Shown: positions 45,125 through 52,476 of the stretch, piece by piece
Numbering within the stretch: position 1 is the first letter of the stretch
How the letters are laid out: the number at the start of each line of letters is the position of its first letter
From: a bacterium
Lineage (GTDB): Bacteria > Sysuimicrobiota > Sysuimicrobiia > Sysuimicrobiales > Segetimicrobiaceae
Length of the DNA stretch: 52,476 bases
Assembly: GCA_035703895.1 (NCBI GenBank)
Contig: DASSXJ010000104.1
Location: forward strand, 1 to 52,476
Direction: 5' to 3'
Notes under the pieces: model-generated
What the model saw: the letters and a program-made list of their open reading frames with translations, nothing else
What the model was told of the DNA's origin: nothing
Databases searched by the model: none
Program-made: the position numbers and the translations under genes

Positions 45125-46171
45125 TCAGTGGTACAATTCCTCGTCGAGCCGGCGCAGTTCGTCGAGGTTCCCGCGGCGCATCTCACGGCGCCCGTCCTCG
45201 AGGTCGTGGATCACCGCCACCAGCTGCTCGTTCAGCGGCGCGCGGACTCCGGCCCGGCGGCCCACATCGACCACGGCGCCGAGCTGCACGTCGACCTCCG
45301 TCCGCCGGCGCCGGACGGCCAGATCGCGCCAGATGCCGCTCTTCTGCTTGAGCGAGTGACGGTTGAATGCTACGAGGCGATCGAGGCTGCGCTGGATCCC
45401 ATCCCAGTCCCGAGGCGTGGCGAACCGCATGGCATTAGGATCGTATCCATCGAATCCTTCGCTCTGGACCCCTTCCCCGTCGGCGACCTCGACCACCTCA
45501 GCGGCCAGGTTGGCCAGCAGGGACCGGCAGCGAGGATCGGCGAGCACCTCCGCCATCGTCTCGTCCACGACGGCCGTCGCGAACAGCATCGATGCGTATC
45601 CCAGCTTTCCCCAGAGGTAGCCCCAGATGTTTTGTGTCAGCGTGGTGTGCTCGAGAAACGCGTCCTTGAGGATCACCCCCAACTGCTGGAGCCGCGGGCT
45701 CAGGCGCCCATCCAGTTCACCCAGGTAGAGCGCTCCCGCCCCGCCGTACATGATGCGGCCCGGCCCGAGGTAGTCCGCCCCGAAATTCACGAACGCCCCT
45801 ACCGTCTTCTCCGCACCGATCCGCTTGGCGATCACCGTCTCGTTGAGCCCATTCTGCATCGACACAACGAAGCTGTCGGTCCCGAGGAGGGGGACGATGG
45901 GCTCGAGGGCGCCTATGGTGTGCATCGCTTTGACCGCCAGCAATACCGCCTCGGGCGGACGGCCGCCGAGCGCATCTGCCAGCCCCGCGACCGTGACGGC
46001 CGGGACACGGACTTGGAACGTGCGGTTCCCCTCGATCGTCAGCCCCGACCGTTCGATCGCGTTCACGTGCTCTTCGACGGTGTCCACCATCAGGACGCCG
46101 TGCCCGGCACGGGCGAGGTGCGCCCCTATCGTTCCCCCGATGGCGCCCGCGCCAATGACCGTGAAGTGCAT
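45125..46171 (-). CDS. Ketopantoate reductase family protein (PanE/ApbA-like)
   Basis: NADPH-dependent 2-oxoacid reductase family protein of 348 residues. The Rossmann motif G7-A-G-A-I-G12-G opens the protein. Segments VLLAVKAMHT, SMQNGLNE and GKLGYASMLFATAV (catalytic-type Lys region) follow. It is about 40 residues longer than classical PanE and has a charged C-terminal tail (RRGNLDELRRLDEELYH). It may make pantoate or reduce another 2-ketoacid. The start is ATG 46169-46171 behind GGGGAGGATG. The M20 peptidase gene follows 21 bases later. Confidence 0.88.
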   Translation of the reverse strand: MHFTVIGAGAIGGTIGAHLARAGHGVLMVDTVEEHVNAIERSGLTIEGNRTFQVRVPAVTVAGLADALGGRPPEAVLLAVKAMHTIGALEPIVPLLGTDSFVVSMQNGLNETVIAKRIGAEKTVGAFVNFGADYLGPGRIMYGGAGALYLGELDGRLSPRLQQLGVILKDAFLEHTTLTQNIWGYLWGKLGYASMLFATAVVDETMAEVLADPRCRSLLANLAAEVVEVADGEGVQSEGFDGYDPNAMRFATPRDWDGIQRSLDRLVAFNRHSLKQKSGIWRDLAVRRRRTEVDVQLGAVVDVGRRAGVRAPLNEQLVAVIHDLEDGRREMRRGNLDELRRLDEELYH

Positions 46172-46301
46172 CGCGCATCCTCCCCTAGGCAGTGGCTTGT
46201 CACCGATCATCCGGCAGTGTAATACGGCGCGCGCGTCGGCATCGCCTCCGTGAAGGAGCCCTCCCGCCGGTGGCCAATCTGATCCATCGAGGATCCTGGC
46301 C

Positions 46302-48176
46302 GTGATTCCGACCCCGGCATCGCACTTGACGAGTGCGCCGCTCCACAGCGTTCGCCGCCCCGGCGCGCATCCACTCGACCTGGAGAGTCTGTATCATACG
46401 AAGCGCATCGCCGCGGTCGAGTGGTCGGCGGACGGGCGGCATCTCTACTTCGAGACCAACGCCAGCGGCCGGTTCAACATCTGGCGCGTCCCGGCCGATG
46501 GGGGGTGGCCGGTCCAAATCACGGTATCGGACGAACGTACGGCGCTTGAGGAACCGTCCCCGGACGGCCGGTGGCTCCTCTACACCCAGGACCGGGGCGG
46601 AGATGAGAAACCGAACCTCTTCCTCATGACGCCGGCGGGCGGCTTCCCGCGAAACATCACGAACACGAACGGTGTGGGCTACGAGAGCTTTGGGTGGTCT
46701 CCTGACGGCAGGCGCCTGGCGTTCGCCGCGGAGCGTGCGTCACCCGGCGCATATGAGGTGTACGTGCTGGATCCTGAAACGACCGAAGTCACCCGGATCG
46801 CCGGCAACGAGCGTGGAGAATGCGCCAGGCTCCGCTGGAGCCCTGACGGCCGACGCCTGCTGCTGACCAGAACGCGGAACTATCTGAACCACGGCGTGAG
46901 CGTGCTCGACCTCGACACCGGTACAGAACGCGTGCTCATCCCGATTGACGATTCGACGACCTCACGCGGGGTCGGGTGGACTCGCGACGGTCGCCGGGTG
47001 ATCATGGGATCGAACGCCAATCCATCGGACCTCTCCGCCACCGGGGTGGTGGAGATCGATAACGGCGCGATAACATGGCTCACGTCGGGAGAGTGGGAGA
47101 CCCTCCCAGTCGGTATCTCCCCCGCTGAGGATCGCTTCGTGTACGTCCGAAACGAAGGCGGGACGCACAGAGTGTTCCTCCGCCTTGTGGATGGTCCGGA
47201 GGCCGAGATCCCGCTGCCCGCCGGCGTGCTGTCGGCGGCACGCTTCTCACCCGATGGCATGTGGTTGGCCCTCCTCCACGCCTCTTCGAGCAGCCCCAAC
47301 GAGATCTGGACGTACGAGATCAAGACGGGCGCGCTCCGGCGGCTCAGTCACTCCCTCGTCGCGGGCATGGACGCGGAGGACTTCGCGCGGCCCCACCTGG
47401 TCGTGTATCCCTCCTTCGATGGGACGCCGGTCGCGGGGTTCGTCTACCTGCCGGCCAACGCCGAGCGCAGCCGGTCTCACCCCGCCATCGTCTATCCTCA
47501 CGGCGGTCCCACCGCGCAGTTCACGAACGGCTGGGTCCCCCAGGTGCAGTTCCTGACCTCCCGAGGGTTTGTGGTGATGGCCCCGAACTTCCGGGGATCC
47601 ACGGGCTTCGGCCGCGCATTCCGGCAGGCCAACAAACGGGACCTTGGCGGCGGCGACCTGCGCGACGTCGTGGCGGCAGCCGAATGGCTCACCGGCTCGG
47701 GCTATGTGGACCCGGAGCGCATCGCGGTGATGGGAGCATCGTACGGCGGCTATCTCACCCTCATGGCGCTCGCGAAGTTTCCGGCGCTCTGGGCGGCCGG
47801 CGTCGCAATCGTCCCGTTTGCAAACTGGTTTACCGAGTACGAACACGAAGACCCCGTGCTCCAGGCCTACGACCGCTCGATGATGGGCGATCCCGTGGAG
47901 AATGGCGATCTTTGGCGCGACCGGTCCCCGATCTTCTTTGTGGACCGGATCCGCGCCCCGCTCCTCCTCCTCGCCGGGGCGAACGACATCCGGTGCCCGG
48001 CGGAGGAGACCCAGCAGATCGTCGAGGCGGTCCGGGTGGCCGGGGGCGCCGCTGAGGCGAAGATCTACGAGCACGAGGGTCACGGGTTTGCGCGCCGGGA
48101 GAACGAGATCGACGCCTTCCGGCGGGTTGCGGCGTTTCTTGACACGCACATGCAGTCGCGACGCCCGCGCGGGTAG
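46302..48176 (+). CDS. S9-family prolyl oligopeptidase-like serine peptidase
   Basis: Dipeptidyl aminopeptidase/acylaminoacyl peptidase-type enzyme of 624 residues. The N-terminal half is a beta propeller with repeated SPDGRRL-type blades. The C-terminal alpha/beta hydrolase domain has the triad S480 (GASYGGY), D562 (GANDIR) and H594 (HEGHGF). No signal peptide is evident. It cleaves short peptides, sometimes acylated, after internalisation. The start is GTG. It is followed 38 bases later by a penicillin-acylase-family gene on the same strand, so the two hydrolases may be co-expressed. Confidence 0.93.
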   Translation: MIPTPASHLTSAPLHSVRRPGAHPLDLESLYHTKRIAAVEWSADGRHLYFETNASGRFNIWRVPADGGWPVQITVSDERTALEEPSPDGRWLLYTQDRGGDEKPNLFLMTPAGGFPRNITNTNGVGYESFGWSPDGRRLAFAAERASPGAYEVYVLDPETTEVTRIAGNERGECARLRWSPDGRRLLLTRTRNYLNHGVSVLDLDTGTERVLIPIDDSTTSRGVGWTRDGRRVIMGSNANPSDLSATGVVEIDNGAITWLTSGEWETLPVGISPAEDRFVYVRNEGGTHRVFLRLVDGPEAEIPLPAGVLSAARFSPDGMWLALLHASSSSPNEIWTYEIKTGALRRLSHSLVAGMDAEDFARPHLVVYPSFDGTPVAGFVYLPANAERSRSHPAIVYPHGGPTAQFTNGWVPQVQFLTSRGFVVMAPNFRGSTGFGRAFRQANKRDLGGGDLRDVVAAAEWLTGSGYVDPERIAVMGASYGGYLTLMALAKFPALWAAGVAIVPFANWFTEYEHEDPVLQAYDRSMMGDPVENGDLWRDRSPIFFVDRIRAPLLLLAGANDIRCPAEETQQIVEAVRVAGGAAEAKIYEHEGHGFARRENEIDAFRRVAAFLDTHMQSRRPRG

Positions 48177-48214
48177 GCCACCTCCCGCGACAGCGCACGC
48201 CGGAGATACCGTCT

Positions 48215-50554
48215 ATGAGGCGCTTCCTTGCGATCTTCGTGATCCTGCTGATCCTGGTCGTGCTGGCCGGGGTCGGGACCGGCGCCGTGGTGGTGTGGCG
48301 CACCTTTCCCAGGATCAACGGGCACTTGGCGGTTCCGGGCCTCGATGCTCCTGTTGGGATCATCCGCGATCGGTGGGGCATTCCGCATCTCTACGCCCAG
48401 AACGTCCACGATCTCTTTTTCGCCCAAGGATACGTCCACGCCCAGGATCGCCTCTGGCAGATGGATTTCAACCGGCGCGTCCCGAGCGGGCGCCTGTCCG
48501 AACTCTTCGGCGAGGTCACGCTGCCCTCGGATCGTTTCTTACGCACGATCGGGATGCGGCGCGCAGCCGAAGAGGAACGAGCACGCCTGGATCCGGCATC
48601 GGCCGCCGTACTCGCCGCCTACGCCGCGGGCGTCAACGCGTGGATTTCGCAACATCGCTCGGGGCTCCCGATCGAGTTTGCGTTGCTGCGGTACCGGCCC
48701 GACCTCTGGACGCCCACGGACACCCTGGCCTTCGGGAAACTCTTGGCGTGGACGCTCGGCGGTAACTGGCGGTACCAGTTGCTGCGGGCGCAACTGATCG
48801 CCCGGTTCGGTGTTGAGGGGATGCGCTTTCTCATCCCGCCCTACTCCCCGGATGCCCCGGTGATCATTCCCCGAGGATCGCGATACGGCTCATGGCGCAC
48901 GACCGCGCTCCTCCAGCTCCTGGATGCGGGCGGACTTCCCTCGGGGATTGGCAGCAACAACTGGGTCTTGGGAGCCTCCCGGACGGCGACCGGCCACCCG
49001 TTGCTCGCCAACGACCCCCATCTCGAAGCACAGATGCCGGCGATCTGGTACGAGATGCACCTCGTCGGCGGTCCCTATAACGTGACGGGCGCGACGTTGC
49101 CGGGGGTCCCCGGGGTGGTCATCGGCCACAACGCGGACATCGCGTGGGGGGTGACAAACGCCTTTCCGGACGTGCAGGATCTGTATATCGAGCAGTTCCA
49201 TCCCACCGATCCGGCCCGCTACCTCTACCGCGGCCGGTGGGAACCCGCCAGGGTGATCCGTGAGGCGATCGGCGTGAGGGGGCGGCGTGATCCTGTCGTC
49301 GAGACCGTGCGGATCACGCGGCACGGCCCGATCATCAACGACGTCGTGGGGGGCCTCGGCGCGTTCCTCGCGCTCCGGTGGACCGCGCTCGAACCCGGGA
49401 CCGTCACCGCGTCCCTCCTGGGGCTCGACCGCGCGCGGACTTGGGACGAGTTCAGAGCCGCGCTGCGCTTGTGGACGGTCCCGGCCCAGAACTTCGTGTA
49501 CGCGGACCGCAAGGACAACATCGGCTATCAACTCCCCGGGCGGATCCCGATCCGCGCGAAGGGCGACGCGCTGGTACCCGTCCCCGGATGGACGGGCGAC
49601 TACGAGTGGGTGGGCGAGATCCCGTTCGACCGCCTCCCGTCGGTGCCGCGTCCACCCCGCGGATACATCGTCACCGCCAATAACCGGATCGTGTCGGACT
49701 CCTATCCGTTCTTCCTGACACAGGAGTGGGGCCCGGGGTTTCGCGCCGCCCGCATCGAGTCGCTGCTGGCCCCACTCCGGCGGGCCACGATCGCCGACAT
49801 GCAGGCCATCCAACTGGACGCAATGTCGCTTCCGGGGCGGGAGATCGTGCGTGCGCTGGCCGGCCTCCGCACCACCCAGGAACCTGCCGCCGGAATGCTC
49901 GCAGAGCTCCTGTCCTGGGACGGCGTCCTACGCTCGGACAGCCGGCCGGCCGCCATCTACGAGGCGTTCCGCATCGCGCTCGTCCCTCGGGTGTTCAAGG
50001 ACATCCTTGGAGACGACCTGTACAAGCAGTACATCGAGCGGCCGGAAGCGTGGCAGGTGGCCCTGGATCGCCTGCTCCGCGATCCTTCCTCGCGGTGGTG
50101 GGGGTCGGAGGGCCACGACGCCGTCATCGCAGACGCCCTCAAGGAGGCCCACGAGGTCCTGACCCGCCGGCTCGGATCCGACCGATCGAGGTGGACGTGG
50201 GGACGGCTCCACACGATGCGCTTCGTCCACCCGCTCGGGCGCGTGTGGGCGCTGTCGTGGATCTTCAACGCGGGCGCCCCACCGACGGGCGGCGACCTCT
50301 TCACGGTCAATAACGGCGGCTTCGCCGAGGACACGTTTTCGCAGATCATCGTGGCATCCTATAGGCAGGTCATCGACGTGGGCGACTGGGACCGATCGGT
50401 CGCGATCCACACGACCGGACAGAGCGGTCTGCCGTTTCATCGCCACTACAAAGACTTCGCGTCGCTGTGGGCGACGGGGGGCTACCATCCGATGCTCTTC
50501 TCCCGTCCTCGCATCGAAGAGGAAGCCGAAGGCACGTTGACGATCACGCCCTAG
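48215..50554 (+). CDS. Penicillin acylase-family Ntn hydrolase
   Basis: Exported or membrane-anchored Ntn hydrolase of 779 residues. An N-terminal hydrophobic segment (about 5-28) leads into the alpha chain, starting with the GIIRDRWGIPHLYA motif. The nucleophile that becomes the beta-chain N terminus after self-cleavage is S247 in GIGSNNWV. NDPHLEAQMPAIWY is the conserved segment after it. Such enzymes hydrolyse amide bonds of penicillins, acyl-homoserine lactones or other N-acyl compounds. It is probably periplasmic or extracellular. Natural substrate unknown. Confidence 0.93.
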   Translation: MRRFLAIFVILLILVVLAGVGTGAVVVWRTFPRINGHLAVPGLDAPVGIIRDRWGIPHLYAQNVHDLFFAQGYVHAQDRLWQMDFNRRVPSGRLSELFGEVTLPSDRFLRTIGMRRAAEEERARLDPASAAVLAAYAAGVNAWISQHRSGLPIEFALLRYRPDLWTPTDTLAFGKLLAWTLGGNWRYQLLRAQLIARFGVEGMRFLIPPYSPDAPVIIPRGSRYGSWRTTALLQLLDAGGLPSGIGSNNWVLGASRTATGHPLLANDPHLEAQMPAIWYEMHLVGGPYNVTGATLPGVPGVVIGHNADIAWGVTNAFPDVQDLYIEQFHPTDPARYLYRGRWEPARVIREAIGVRGRRDPVVETVRITRHGPIINDVVGGLGAFLALRWTALEPGTVTASLLGLDRARTWDEFRAALRLWTVPAQNFVYADRKDNIGYQLPGRIPIRAKGDALVPVPGWTGDYEWVGEIPFDRLPSVPRPPRGYIVTANNRIVSDSYPFFLTQEWGPGFRAARIESLLAPLRRATIADMQAIQLDAMSLPGREIVRALAGLRTTQEPAAGMLAELLSWDGVLRSDSRPAAIYEAFRIALVPRVFKDILGDDLYKQYIERPEAWQVALDRLLRDPSSRWWGSEGHDAVIADALKEAHEVLTRRLGSDRSRWTWGRLHTMRFVHPLGRVWALSWIFNAGAPPTGGDLFTVNNGGFAEDTFSQIIVASYRQVIDVGDWDRSVAIHTTGQSGLPFHRHYKDFASLWATGGYHPMLFSRPRIEEEAEGTLTITP

Positions 50555-50575
50555 TGCACGTGGGAGGTGACACCA

Positions 50576-51421
50576 ATGACGGACCAGGAACTCAGCGACC
50601 ACAAGCGCAGGGTCGCCGGCGTCTACAACCTGGCGTCCTCCGGCTACGACCGGTCGCCCCTGCGGTTTTTCCGGCTGGTCGCCTCGCGTCTGGTAGAGCT
50701 GGTAGACATGCAGCGCGGCCAGCAGATTTTAGATGTGGCGACGGGTACGGGAGCCGCCGCCTTGGCCGCGGCACGCCGGGTGGGGCCCACCGGCCGCGTG
50801 ACAGGTGTCGACATCGCGACGGAGATGCTGGCGCAGGCCCGACGCAACGTCGCCGCTACCGACCTTTCGAACGTCGACCTGCAAGAGGCCGATGCGGAAG
50901 CGCTACCTTTCCAAGCCCGTACCTTCGATGCGGTGATCTGCGCCTCGTCCATCTTCTTTCTCCCCGAGATGCAGGCCGGTCCTCGGGAATGGACCCGAGT
51001 CGTCAAGCCGGGCGGGCGCGTCGGGTTCTCGGCGTTCGGAGCGACCGCGTTCCAGCCTCAGTCCGATCTCTTCGAAGCCCGCATCCGCGGCTACGGGATT
51101 TCGCTTCCGCCGCAGAAACGGCCGTTCGGCTGGCAACGATTGACCGACCCGGGACAGTGCCGGATGTTATTGGAGGGCGCCGGGCTGCGCGACATCCAAG
51201 TCACCACGGAGCAACTCGGCTACCATTTCGCTTCGGCCGGCGAATGGTGGGAGTTCGCCTGGGGAAGCGGATTTCGGGGACCGCTGTCTCAGCTGTCTGC
51301 CGCGGACCTGGAGCGGTTCAAGGCCGAGCACCTGAGCGAAGTCTCGGCATTGGCCACGGACCGTGGCATCTGGTTCGATGTCGCGGTGATCTTCGCCACC
51401 GGCCGTGTGCCTCCCGAATGA
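50576..51421 (+). CDS. Class I SAM-dependent methyltransferase (UbiE/MenG-like)
   Basis: Soluble methyltransferase of 281 residues. The SAM-binding motif I is ILDVATGTGAAALA, followed by VTGVDIATEMLAQAR and ADAEALPFQARTFDAVICAS, the standard core of UbiE/MenG-like small-molecule methyltransferases. The start is ATG 50576, placed after GGGAGG at 50562-50567; an upstream GTG is part of that site. The stop overlaps the start of the next gene (ATGA), encoding a nucleosidase-like protein. Acceptor unknown. Confidence 0.9.
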   Translation: MTDQELSDHKRRVAGVYNLASSGYDRSPLRFFRLVASRLVELVDMQRGQQILDVATGTGAAALAAARRVGPTGRVTGVDIATEMLAQARRNVAATDLSNVDLQEADAEALPFQARTFDAVICASSIFFLPEMQAGPREWTRVVKPGGRVGFSAFGATAFQPQSDLFEARIRGYGISLPPQKRPFGWQRLTDPGQCRMLLEGAGLRDIQVTTEQLGYHFASAGEWWEFAWGSGFRGPLSQLSAADLERFKAEHLSEVSALATDRGIWFDVAVIFATGRVPPE

Positions 51422-52113
51422 AGATACTGACGGTTATTCCAACACAGGAAGAACTCGATTCCTTTGTGCACGCGTGCTTCGAGCAAGGCTACCAAGCCAA
51501 GCCCCTCGCCATGGGAAAGCTTTCGATCGCATACTTTCCAGTGTTGGAGATGGCAGCCGCTCACGGCGGCCTTGGCAAGGCGCAGTTCGCTGTTCAGACT
51601 CAGCATCTGATCGATGCAGGCAATTGGGATGTGGTCATTTGTGCTGGTGCGGCCGGCGCACTTGCGAGTGGTCTTTCTGTCGGAGATGTTGTCATCGCCA
51701 CCGAGACCGTGGAGCATGATATTCGGAATAAATTTGGCAAGCCTCTTCTCCCACGCTTCAGCAGTTCGGAACGAGCATTAGAATGTTGCCGCCAGGCCGT
51801 ACAAGCGGTCCCTTCACTGAACGTACATTATGGCCCCATTGCAAGCGGAGATGAAGATGTGATGGATGTTGAAAGACGGGCAGCCATTCACAAACTCACC
51901 GAGGCCTTGGCGGTCGCGTGGGAAGGAGCTGGCGGGGCACGGGCCAGCCAGTTCAGCGGAGTGCCGTTCATCGAAATTCGCGGTGTGACAGATGGCGCTG
52001 ATGATACGGCGGCACGCGATTTTCGGCTAAATGTCAAACGGGCGCTGAAAGGTGTCGCACAGGTGGTTATCGCTCTGGCGCGATGGAGTAGCAATCGCCC
52101 AACGACGGGATAA
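51418..52113 (+). CDS. MTA/SAH nucleosidase-like protein (phosphorylase superfamily)
   Basis: Protein of 231 residues of the nucleoside phosphorylase/MTAN superfamily, which splits S-adenosylhomocysteine or 5'-methylthioadenosine into adenine and a ribosyl product. The signature region GAAGALASGLSVGDVVIA and the late VPFIEIRGVTDGADDTA (Asp-bearing adenine site) are visible; an acidic residue lies in AWEGAGGARA, where MTAN has its ribose-binding Glu. It overlaps the methyltransferase by 4 bases (ATGA). AT content is higher than its neighbours and codon use differs, so the gene may be acquired. Cleaving the SAH made by the methyltransferase would relieve product inhibition. The exact substrate is not proven. 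Confidence 0.82.
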   Translation: MKILTVIPTQEELDSFVHACFEQGYQAKPLAMGKLSIAYFPVLEMAAAHGGLGKAQFAVQTQHLIDAGNWDVVICAGAAGALASGLSVGDVVIATETVEHDIRNKFGKPLLPRFSSSERALECCRQAVQAVPSLNVHYGPIASGDEDVMDVERRAAIHKLTEALAVAWEGAGGARASQFSGVPFIEIRGVTDGADDTAARDFRLNVKRALKGVAQVVIALARWSSNRPTTG

Positions 52114-52155
52114 CTTGGATTCTGGTGACATAATACGTCTCGGGCGGGTCCCCAT

Positions 52156-52476
52156 CTACGGCGAGAGCCACACCGTCCGGAGCCGCAGCATCCCGTCGGG
52201 GACGAGCGTGAACCCGTGGACGCGGGTGGAGAGCAATTTGTACTCTCTGGGATAGAACAGCAAGGCGTACGGCACATCATCGGCGAGGATCTTCGTCACA
52301 TCGGCGTACGCGCGCCGACGCTGGGTCATGTCGTTGAGGAGCCGCGCCGCGTCCAGCAGCGACTGGACCTTCGAGTCGGCGTACCCCGTGAAGTTCAGCC
52401 CGCCCATGCCCGACTGGGTCACAAAGGGATAGATGTTGAAATCGGGGTCGGGACGGCCGCTCCAGAAGAGGAGCGC
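52156..52476 (-). CDS. Peptide-type ABC transporter substrate-binding protein, C-terminal part
   Basis: The C-terminal 106 residues of an SBP family 5 protein; the gene begins beyond the window's right edge. Visible are WSGRPDPDFNIYPF, QSLLDAARLLND and FYPREYKLLSTRVHGF, standard C-terminal segments of these proteins. It is distinct from the two tandem copies at 30.5-34.2 kb. It may belong to a second importer outside the window. It converges on the nucleosidase-like gene. Confidence 0.88.
   Translation of the reverse strand, partial: ALLFWSGRPDPDFNIYPFVTQSGMGGLNFTGYADSKVQSLLDAARLLNDMTQRRRAYADVTKILADDVPYALLFYPREYKLLSTRVHGFTLVPDGMLRLRTVWLSP

Noticed and set aside
44354-46222. A 622-codon open frame on the + strand across the M20 peptidase and ketopantoate-reductase genes
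   Set aside because: Both antisense genes show intact catalytic motifs; this frame spans two unrelated genes and has no recognisable domain.
50467-51417. An upstream extension of the nucleosidase-like frame over the methyltransferase gene
   Set aside because: The 4-base ATGA overlap and the conserved N terminus MKILTVIPT mark the true start at 51418.

Overview
High-GC bacterial DNA, apparently a chromosomal piece from an uncultured lineage. Genes are densely packed on both strands, often overlapping by 4 to 40 bases, with good Shine-Dalgarno sites and frequent GTG/TTG starts. Copper-amine-oxidase-type 'stalk' domains in secreted proteins, Tat-exported peptide-binding proteins, a type V fructose-1,6-bisphosphate aldolase/phosphatase and many secreted or metal-dependent hydrolases suggest a heterotrophic soil or sediment bacterium from a group such as Sysuimicrobiota (CSP1-3), Armatimonadota or Chloroflexota. 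No rRNA or phylogenetic marker is present, so this placement is an inference.

Region 1 (1-10775, mostly + strand, GC visibly lower than the rest) is a surface-polysaccharide locus. It holds a sugar aminotransferase (cut by the window edge), a Gfo/Idh/MocA oxidoreductase, a family 2 glycosyltransferase, a TIGR04325-type methyltransferase on the - strand, polytopic family 39-type glycosyltransferases, a GT-A-like protein of unknown specificity and a UDP-sugar dehydrogenase. The dehydrogenase, oxidoreductase and aminotransferase could together make an amino-uronic sugar nucleotide. Its oddest feature is one family 39-type protein whose C-terminal part is encoded upstream of its N-terminal part as two overlapping genes.

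Region 2 (10803-18153, - strand) reads stalk-domain protein, PIG-L deacetylase, MoxR ATPase, DUF58 protein and two BatA-like VWA membrane proteins. The last four overlap end to end.

Region 3 (18.3-21.3 kb) is a gene-poor, lower-GC accessory patch with a small hypothetical gene, a frame-broken tyrosine recombinase remnant, a membrane glycosyltransferase-like gene and tRNA-Pro(UGG), whose promoter can be read.

Region 4 (21387-28408) holds housekeeping-type genes: a DUF885 metallopeptidase, a small secreted protein, rdgB and rph (overlapping by 4 bases), a cell-wall amidase and the FBP aldolase/phosphatase.

Region 5 (28599-36040, - strand) holds a Rieske-domain fusion protein, two tandem paralogous peptide-binding proteins and two permeases, without the usual ATPases. 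Region 6 (36194-39485, + strand) is a copper-efflux operon csoR-copA-copZ with a readable promoter and operator, followed by a flavin/F420-type oxidoreductase.

Region 7 (39516-52476) is a mixed metabolic stretch: a peroxiredoxin and cupin pair, a P-loop protein and a lone molybdopterin oxidoreductase, an M20 peptidase, a ketopantoate-reductase-like protein, an S9 peptidase, a penicillin-acylase-family hydrolase, a methyltransferase overlapping an MTA/SAH nucleosidase-like gene, and the end of another peptide-binding protein running off the window.
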